Source: Mesocentrotus franciscanus | Taxonomy: Eukaryota; Echinodermata; Echinoidea; Camarodonta; Strongylocentrotidae | Length of the DNA stretch: 64,000 bases | Direction: 5' to 3' | Assembly: GCA_037976565.1 (NCBI GenBank) | Contig: CP137680.1 | Span: 682,001-746,000 of the forward strand | In this document: one piece after another, positions 57,971 through 64,000 of the stretch | How positions within the stretch are numbered: position 1 is the stretch's first letter | Layout of the letters: each line of letters begins with the position of its first letter | Notes under the pieces: model-generated | Databases searched by the model: none | What the model was told of the DNA's origin: nothing | The model's input: the letters and a program-made list of their open reading frames with translations, nothing else | Translations under genes and position numbers: made by a program

Positions 57971-59634
57971 TGATATGGGAGAACAAGCACTGCTAACAAA
58001 GTGTAAGTTATCGCTAATATATTCAAAGGGCAAAATAACTGACTTGAATAAAAGCAGAAAAATCAGACAAACCAATCAAAAAAAGTTTGAGCAAAATCGG
58101 AGAACTAATAACAAAGTTATGAATTTTTGAAAAAGTATGTAAAACTACATGTATAGAACAATGAGAATCACAACACAAATTGCCAAGATGGTTATCAGTT
58201 TGTGACGTCATGTCCTCACAACTTATCAATTGCTTTATATAGTTTAATCCCATTAATTTCCCTTTTTATCCCCCAAAACTTGATTTCCCCATGCCTTTGC
58301 CCAGGTTATATGATTTGTATCATATTGCATGCATGACATTTCCCAAAAACTTTTATGAATTTTAAAGAATTGACACTATTTTCTGAATATTGTATTTCAA
58401 AATTATTGATTTTATATAAATAGTTTTTTTCATGATTTAACTGGACAAAAATTACTCTTAATTTGTGCATCCACACAAAACACATGACTAACAATCTAAC
58501 TTGGATGCTGGTGTGAAGAAATAAGATTCTTAGGGTGAAAATAGGAAATTTATATTATCAATATAAAGAAAATAATTAGTGGATAGTGAGGACCATACGT
58601 CACAGACTTATGAGTGAGTTGCCAATTTGTGTAGTGATTTTCAAAGTTTTTCATGTCATTAAAAATTCATAACTTTCTTATTAGTTATCCGATTTTGCTC
58701 AAAGTTTTTTTGATTGGTTTGTCTGATTTTTGTGGTTCTATTGAAAGTAAGTTATTTTTGCAGTGGACTTGGGCTTTAAATATATAAAACTGTGTACAAA
58801 ATTGCTGTATGTAGCAACTGAGATATATCAGAAGTTTCGACTTTTTTCCCTGACATTGAAAGATTTGTAGCTCTGCACAAGTTCAGTTGAGATTTATTAT
58901 CAGGAACATGCATCTATGAAATATTTTCAATTGTACCCCAAAGACGAAAAAGAAAACCTATCCTTAATTACACTGCTTTTCAAAGTTTAAACTGTCTTGT
59001 TCATTCATGAAGCTGATACAGTCAAGATGGCACCAAGGAGAGTTAGAGGCCAAAGACGTACAAGGGTTTGTCCCCAAAAGGTTGTGGGATTATGACCCAG
59101 CAGTTGGCAAGGCATCTGAAAAATATTCATCACATGGACCCGAAAGGGCTAAAGGACTTTCATCTGCATTATCTCATCAAGACGGTCAGGGTAGAGGCAC
59201 AAACATTGGTGATGATGTTAACAAGGCTATGTGTTTTTTCCCCCATTGCCATGCCAAGGTTGTTAAGCTGCACAGGCACATTGTTCAAGTTCACGGCAAA
59301 AGCAAGAAGAGTAAGTAAAACCTTTTCTTTAGTACATTAACTTTAATTAAAAATGCATGTTCCACATATGAAGCCCGAATCAAGCAATTTTAATCTTTTA
59401 ATTCTAGAATAGTTTTGATAAATATTTCTAACTCTAACCTCCTACATCTGTTCTTCTGGAATCTATGTTCTAGACACTTTTAATTAAATGTTTTGACTGA
59501 TACTGTAGTTCATAGAGTTATTCATACTAAGTAGTAAGGTTGTGATCCTAAATTAAAGTTTTCCTTGTGTTCCTATCTATAGTGACATCCAGAATGATCC
59601 GAGATATAAAGTATGGAAACGAATCCAATCAAGG
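57971..59634 (+). pseudogene. Diverged second copy of the C2H2 exon cassette
   Basis: Aligns to about 40,800-41,735 (intron, exon 4, intron, start of exon 5) with real substitutions, unlike the contig overlaps. The exon-4 copy is 59,013-59,310 and the exon-5 copy starts at 59,583, both with splice sites kept. Exon 4 has lost one A after TGTCCCC and one base in GACCCGAAAGG, so the finger frame breaks twice. The exon-5 copy is cut at AATCAAGG (59,634), where another repeat starts. A foldback element is inserted at 58,023-58,780. Confidence 0.75.
58023..58780. repeat. Foldback element inserted in the cassette copy
   Basis: Long imperfect inverted ends of about 110 bp share AATCAGACAAACCAATCAAA and TTTGAGCAAAATCGGA. 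The right end carries AGTGGACTTGGGCTTTAAA, like the element at 5,042-5,755. AT-rich AATATAT-type sequence flanks both sides and is continuous in the uninterrupted cassette at about 40,850. No coding capacity. Confidence 0.8.
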
Positions 59635-59860
59635 CCTCCCTACTCTCTGTTCTGCGGAATCACTCATGCGTGACCGTCCAGGCGCCATTTTTTCTTTTCA
59701 GGCCGTTTTTGAAGCATTTCTTTCGGCCGACCTACCTACCTCCAGTATCGTAGATGCTACAGATTAACAAATTGCTCTGGATAGTCTTTTGTCTGCCACG
59801 TAAAAACATGGGCGTCAATGTATGCATATCATTCTTATACGATTGCAGTTCTAGTTATTA
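59635..59860. repeat. Third copy of the 11.6-13.6 kb repeat
   Basis: Shares CGGAATCACTCATGCGTGAC, CGTCCAGGCGCCATTTT and AAATTGCTCTGGATAGTC with 13,420-13,620. It begins exactly where the exon-5 copy is cut. Confidence 0.75.
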
Positions 59861-60249
59861 TTATTGTTATTGTTCTTGTGTTATGGAGCAAATGTGTACT
59901 GATTATACAGTTTGAGAAAGTATTTCAAGATTGGACCATACACTTAGCTTATGATCTTATTCAAAATAGTCATTTTTAAAGGGTAGCTCATTGCAAATCC
60001 AACTCTTTTGGTTACACTTAATAAATTCATAAATAAATTTAGTTCAATTCAAATTTATTTCTAAATGATTAAAAATCATAATCAAATACAAAATATACCA
60101 TGTACAACAACAAAGATAATGACAAAGAAGAGGAAACCAACAAAAATATATATATACATTTTTTAAATGAATAATATTAATTTCACCAATAGTAGTGGTA
60201 TTCCAGGAGGTCCTGTTTGGTGATAATTTCATTAAAAAAGTTAAACAAT

Positions 60250-60965
60250 AAGAAAAGTACCCTTTTTATTTTAAAGCAAAACATAGACGTATGGTCTTAT
60301 CCAACAAGACCGATAAATAAATTTCACCTATCCAATCCCCAAAACTGCTACAGCATATAAATCAATTATACATAGTGTCCCGGACATATGGAATTCCCTG
60401 CCTTTGGATCAAATGAATATTCACTCAGAGTTCGCATTCAAAACAGCAGTAAAAAGAATGCCGCTCTCCCAATGCACTGTTAAATCATGAATGTTTATAT
60501 CTGCTTTTATAGCAACGATATGTGCAATCATCTCTCTCTCTCTCTCCTAATCACTATTGAGTCTCTACCTATCATCCTTCTCTTCTCTTTGCTGTACTTC
60601 TGCATCACCAGGAACCCCCTAATTCATGTCTTTTGCTTGTACATAATTGTCAGGGCTCACAAGGCATCAATCTTTGCTTATCTTGGAGCCCTGGCCAGGG
60701 ACACGTTCACAAGCCTTTTTTCAATGACAAAAAACAGTGCCAAATCTGCTGAATAACCAATCAGAAGCAAAGATTTCACTAGCCTATAACAAAAACTGTC
60801 TTTTGTCACTGATGACAGTTTTGTGAAATGGGTCCCAGTTCTGTTTAAAACAAGTTTATATTTCTCTGTGTATGTTTCAATATTGCTTTTATTATGTATT
60901 CAGAACTGAAAAAATAAATTAAAGGCAATGAAATGGAAATAATAAAATGAAATGAAAAATGAATA
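60250..60965 (+). pseudogene. LINE 3' remnant
   Basis: A short C-terminal piece (SVPDIWNSLPLDQMNIHSEF, about 60,375-60,435) is followed by a tail like AATGAAATGAAAAATGAATA at about 60,945-60,965, as in the LINE at 37.4 kb. A short foldback-like unit lies inside at about 60,697-60,837 (AGGGACACGTTCACAAG / TTTTGTGAAATGGGTCCC). Confidence 0.55.
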
Positions 60966-60989
60966 TAGACCCTACATGATTGTACAGGT

Positions 60990-63900
60990 ATAAAGATCTG
61001 GGTAAAATCCAAATAATTTTTATGTGGAGACTTAAATGCTAGAACCGGAGGTTTACCAGACTTTATTGAAGGCATAGACCCAACGAGACAGAGAAAGACT
61101 ATAGACTTTGAAGTAAACTCTCAAGGTAGTCTGTTGCAGATTTTTGTGTAACATCTAATTTTTGCTGTCTGAATAGTCGATATACAAATGATAATTTTAC
61201 CTGTGTGTCCTACAAAGGAAAATAAGTTGTGGATTATTGCATTGTACCTTACCATGACATAAATTTGTATTCCAATTTTGATGTTTTGTTAGTTGCGGAT
61301 CTACTAGACAAATACTCAATCCCAGTGGTAGGTTCAGTGCCAGATCACTCAATACTATGTTGGCATTTTGACAGAAAAACAGTGTGTAGAAATAGTGATA
61401 ACCAAATGTACTCTTAACCCAGTTTTCAAAATTTATCCAAGCGATACCAACTGAGTGATATTCAAAGCTGCCAACCATTCCGTTTTTGCCGGAATTACTC
61501 CGTTTTTTCCTCTAAATTACGGTAGTACGTTTTTTCTTCATAAAATATGTTTTTTTTTTTTTTTTTTTTTACATACCACACTTCAAACAACTGCCCTAAA
61601 ATGTTGATTTGATCACAAATTCAATAGAAAACTAAATTTAAAGCATACTTGAAAACATATTTGAAGAAAAATATTCTCAAAAAGAATGAAATGCCGATAA
61701 TACCAAAATAACAAAAAAATATACCTGCTTGTATGGAAAAAACAGCATGAGGAATGGACATTTCTGCATTGGAAGTGTGTCGCGTGGTTTTAAGTTTCGT
61801 TTTAATGAATTCCTTTTTTGCTTGAAATTCCTTTTTTGCCATCATGGTTCCTTTTTTTGGTCGCACAAGGTTGGCAGCTCTGGATATTAATGATTCCTTT
61901 ATGTATGATGAAGAAAGTAAAAATGCAGTTAGTGAGCTTATAAGAAAACTTTACTGTGGTCTATCATTGCAAGAACATTCGGACGAAGTGTATTATGGCT
62001 TTGAAAAGCTAATCCAAAAATGTGTTCATAAATGTTGTAGGAAAAAGAAAACTTGTAGACCCTAAAAAGGTCTTCCCCATTCACCTAAGGTCTGGTGGAA
62101 TGATAATCTGCAATCGTTATGGAATTGTGTTAAATGTAAACAAAAGGAATGGTTGAAATGCAAAAATACTGAGGGTAAAAATGTGATGTTTATTGATTAT
62201 AAAAATGCACATAAGATTTTTGATAAAGCGGTCAGGAGAGCTAAAAGAGCTTAGCAGTGTAACAAAATCAATGCTCTTGATGCAATGGTAAATAAAGACT
62301 CTTGTTCATTTTGGAAAGAGATTGGTCCAATAGGGTCAGATGAAGAAAAGAAGTATCAAAATATATATACCAATGGAAATAATAAATGACGATGGAGAGA
62401 TAAGTGAAGACAATGATGATATTATGAGTAAATGGGAAAATGATTTCCATTCTATGTTTAAAGATAATGTCAGTGGTTTCGATGATGGGTTCTTATCACA
62501 TGTTAACAGACAGCTGAAAAGCTTAGAGTGTAATTCTCAAGAATCTAATATTAGAGGTAATGATTTAAACCTTCCTATTGAATTAATTGAGGTGACTACA
62601 GCTGTACAGAGGGCAAAATTAAACACAGCTGCCGGAATAAATGGTATCGTTTCAGAGGTGGTAAAAAACAATGCTTCAATACAGTTCCTTCATGCCTTCC
62701 TTTCTTTTTGTTTTGAACGTAGCATTTCCCCTACAGCATGGCAAAAAGGCATAATCCATCCCATTTTAAAACCCGGAATGGATTAACGTGAAGCATTAAG
62801 CTATAGAGGTATAACTCTGATATCGGTGATATGTAAGATTTATTGTGATATCATAAGAGAAAGACTAACTAATTTCCTTGAAAAAGAATGTATTATTAAG
62901 GAAGAACAGAATGGATTCCGTAAGAAAAGAAGTTGTCTCGACCACCTGTACAGTCTTTACTCTATGATTGAAAACAGAAAGCTTTGTAAAAAAGACACTT
63001 TTGTTTGTTTTATAGATGCAAAAATAGCTTTTGATCGAGTCAATAGATCTTTGCTATGGTACAAGTTGAGATTAATTGGTGTTCATGGTAAGCTTTACAA
63101 TTGTATACAGGCTCTTTACCAGGACACTACCGTATGTGTACTGTGAATGTGAATGATAATCGTACTAGTTTTACTAGTTATAAATAGTGTCTTTTTCACA
63201 GAACATGCCGTTTCTACTTAGGAGTTGGGAAATATACACCTAACAGTGCAGTATTAGGTGAGATGGGTTGGGACCCCCCATTTTATCACCAAATTCAATC
63301 TGTTGTTAGATTATGGAGTAATTTAAGTAACTCAATAGTGACCGCTACCTAAGTAAAATCTTCACTTGGTCTAGGTCTCTAGCAACCAATGGATTTAAAA
63401 ACTGGTGTTTCAGAGTCAAAGAGCTTTTTCAAAATTACAATGTATACATATTCTACCTTTAGCTAATCTTATCAGTACAGATAATTTTGTAAAAACTATC
63501 TCATCGGCATGTAAATTATTTATTGAGAATAGATGGAGAAATTCAATCTTTGACGATAAAAGGAAGAAAGCTCACGTTAAAAAAAAAATTAAAAGCTATC
63601 GTAATTTTAAACAATCTTTGAGCACCTCAAAATATGTAATAGAATGTAAAAATAGACCAAACATACGTGCTTTGGCCTTGTCTAGATGCGGTTGTGCCCC
63701 TATATAGCTCTTGAAACTGGGCGTTATCAAAATGTTCCATATGAAGAAAGATACTGTGTTCTTTGTAATTCTAGTAACATAGAAGATGAGTTCCACTTTT
63801 TTATGATTTGTTCTGCATAAAGTGACATCAGATCACAAATTCTTAATGATATACTAGAACATGACCATACGTTTTCGGATCTATCCACTTACCAACAATT

Positions 63901-64000
63901 TCTTTACCTGATTTCAGCCGACTCACTAAGCAGTTTAATAGCCAGTTTCGCAAATCAAATCCTAACAACGTACTACGGTACTTAAATGAACAAATCGTTT
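60990..64000 (+). mobile_element. Degraded LINE with endonuclease and partial RT
   Basis: Endonuclease remains at about 61,023-61,410 (GDLNARTGG-like; VVDYCIVPYHDI; PDHSILCWHFD). A 0.4-kb TIR element interrupts it at 61,466-61,879. The RT part lies at 62,340-63,146 (GINGIVSEVVKNNAS; WQKGIIHPILKPG; SYRGITLISVICKIYCDII; EEQNGFRKKRSCLDHLYSL; FIDAKIAFDRVNRSLLWYKL). Just after, at about 63,150-63,215, the sequence jumps to the C-terminal part (VLGEMGWDPPFYHQIQSVV), so the palm with the catalytic Asp pair is deleted. The C-terminal zinc motif (CVLCNSSNIEDEFHFFMIC) is at about 63,755-63,815. It has several stops and is dead. It probably runs past the window end. Confidence 0.8.
61466..61879. repeat. 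0.4-kb TIR (MITE-like) element inside the LINE
   Basis: Exact 11-bp inverted ends, AGCTGCCAACC (61,466-61,476) and GGTTGGCAGCT (61,869-61,879), with more imperfect pairing inside (TCCGTTTTTGCCGGAATT / AATTCCTTTTTTGCC). A T-rich run lies in the middle. It splits the LINE frame and carries no ORF of its own. Confidence 0.75.

Overview
This is eukaryotic DNA. It contains intron-rich animal genes with GT/AG splice sites, tRNA-derived SINEs, non-LTR and LTR retrotransposons, and many short foldback (MITE-like) elements. The repeat style, the TTAGGG-type telomeric repeat and the gene set (an ESCRT-I subunit, a peroxisomal urate-pathway enzyme, an HNK-1-type carbohydrate sulfotransferase) fit a marine invertebrate deuterostome, most likely a sea urchin. 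The species is an inference. No prokaryotic operon, CRISPR array or stand-alone tRNA/rRNA gene was found.

Layout. (1) 859-8096, + strand: eight exons of VPS37A, with foldback elements, SINEs and a 50-bp minisatellite in its introns. (2) 11.6-13.6 kb: an anonymous repeat block. (3) 14.3-17.3 kb, - strand: a complete two-exon URAD gene (OHCU decarboxylase) ending in a probable peroxisomal signal, with a microsatellite and a decayed copy of its own 3' end just downstream. (4) 17.5-19.7 kb: a broken LINE, then foldback/TIR repeats and a SINE to 22.1 kb. (5) 22,424-28,349: an LTR retroelement with LTRs, CTAA target duplication, tRNA-Ser-type primer site and polypurine tract. It encodes a Gag-like protein (helix-hairpin-helix start, zinc knuckle) and an aspartic protease, but no reverse transcriptase, RNase H or integrase that I can see. 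Its right flank holds a foldback element carrying telomeric repeats. (6) 38.7-41.8 kb: a Ser-rich, C2H2-type gene of unknown family whose exons repeat as a cassette. The second cassette is split by a broken Gypsy-type element, which itself contains two exons of a carbohydrate sulfotransferase gene (55.7-57.4 kb). The cassette resumes at 57.97-59.63 kb. (7) 61-64 kb: a second degraded LINE.

Most important caution: the window holds two runs of exactly 500 N (29,486-29,985 and 45,752-46,251). Sequence left of each run is repeated right of it: 23,151-29,485 = 29,986-36,360, and 36,292-45,751 = 46,252-55,690. In both cases the left contig ends, and the right contig begins, inside the shared sequence. 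This is what unmerged overlapping contig ends look like, so the apparent 6.3-kb and 9.4-kb duplications are probably not biological. The copies differ mainly by one-base changes in homopolymers, which break or mend reading frames. The real locus is probably about 47 kb.
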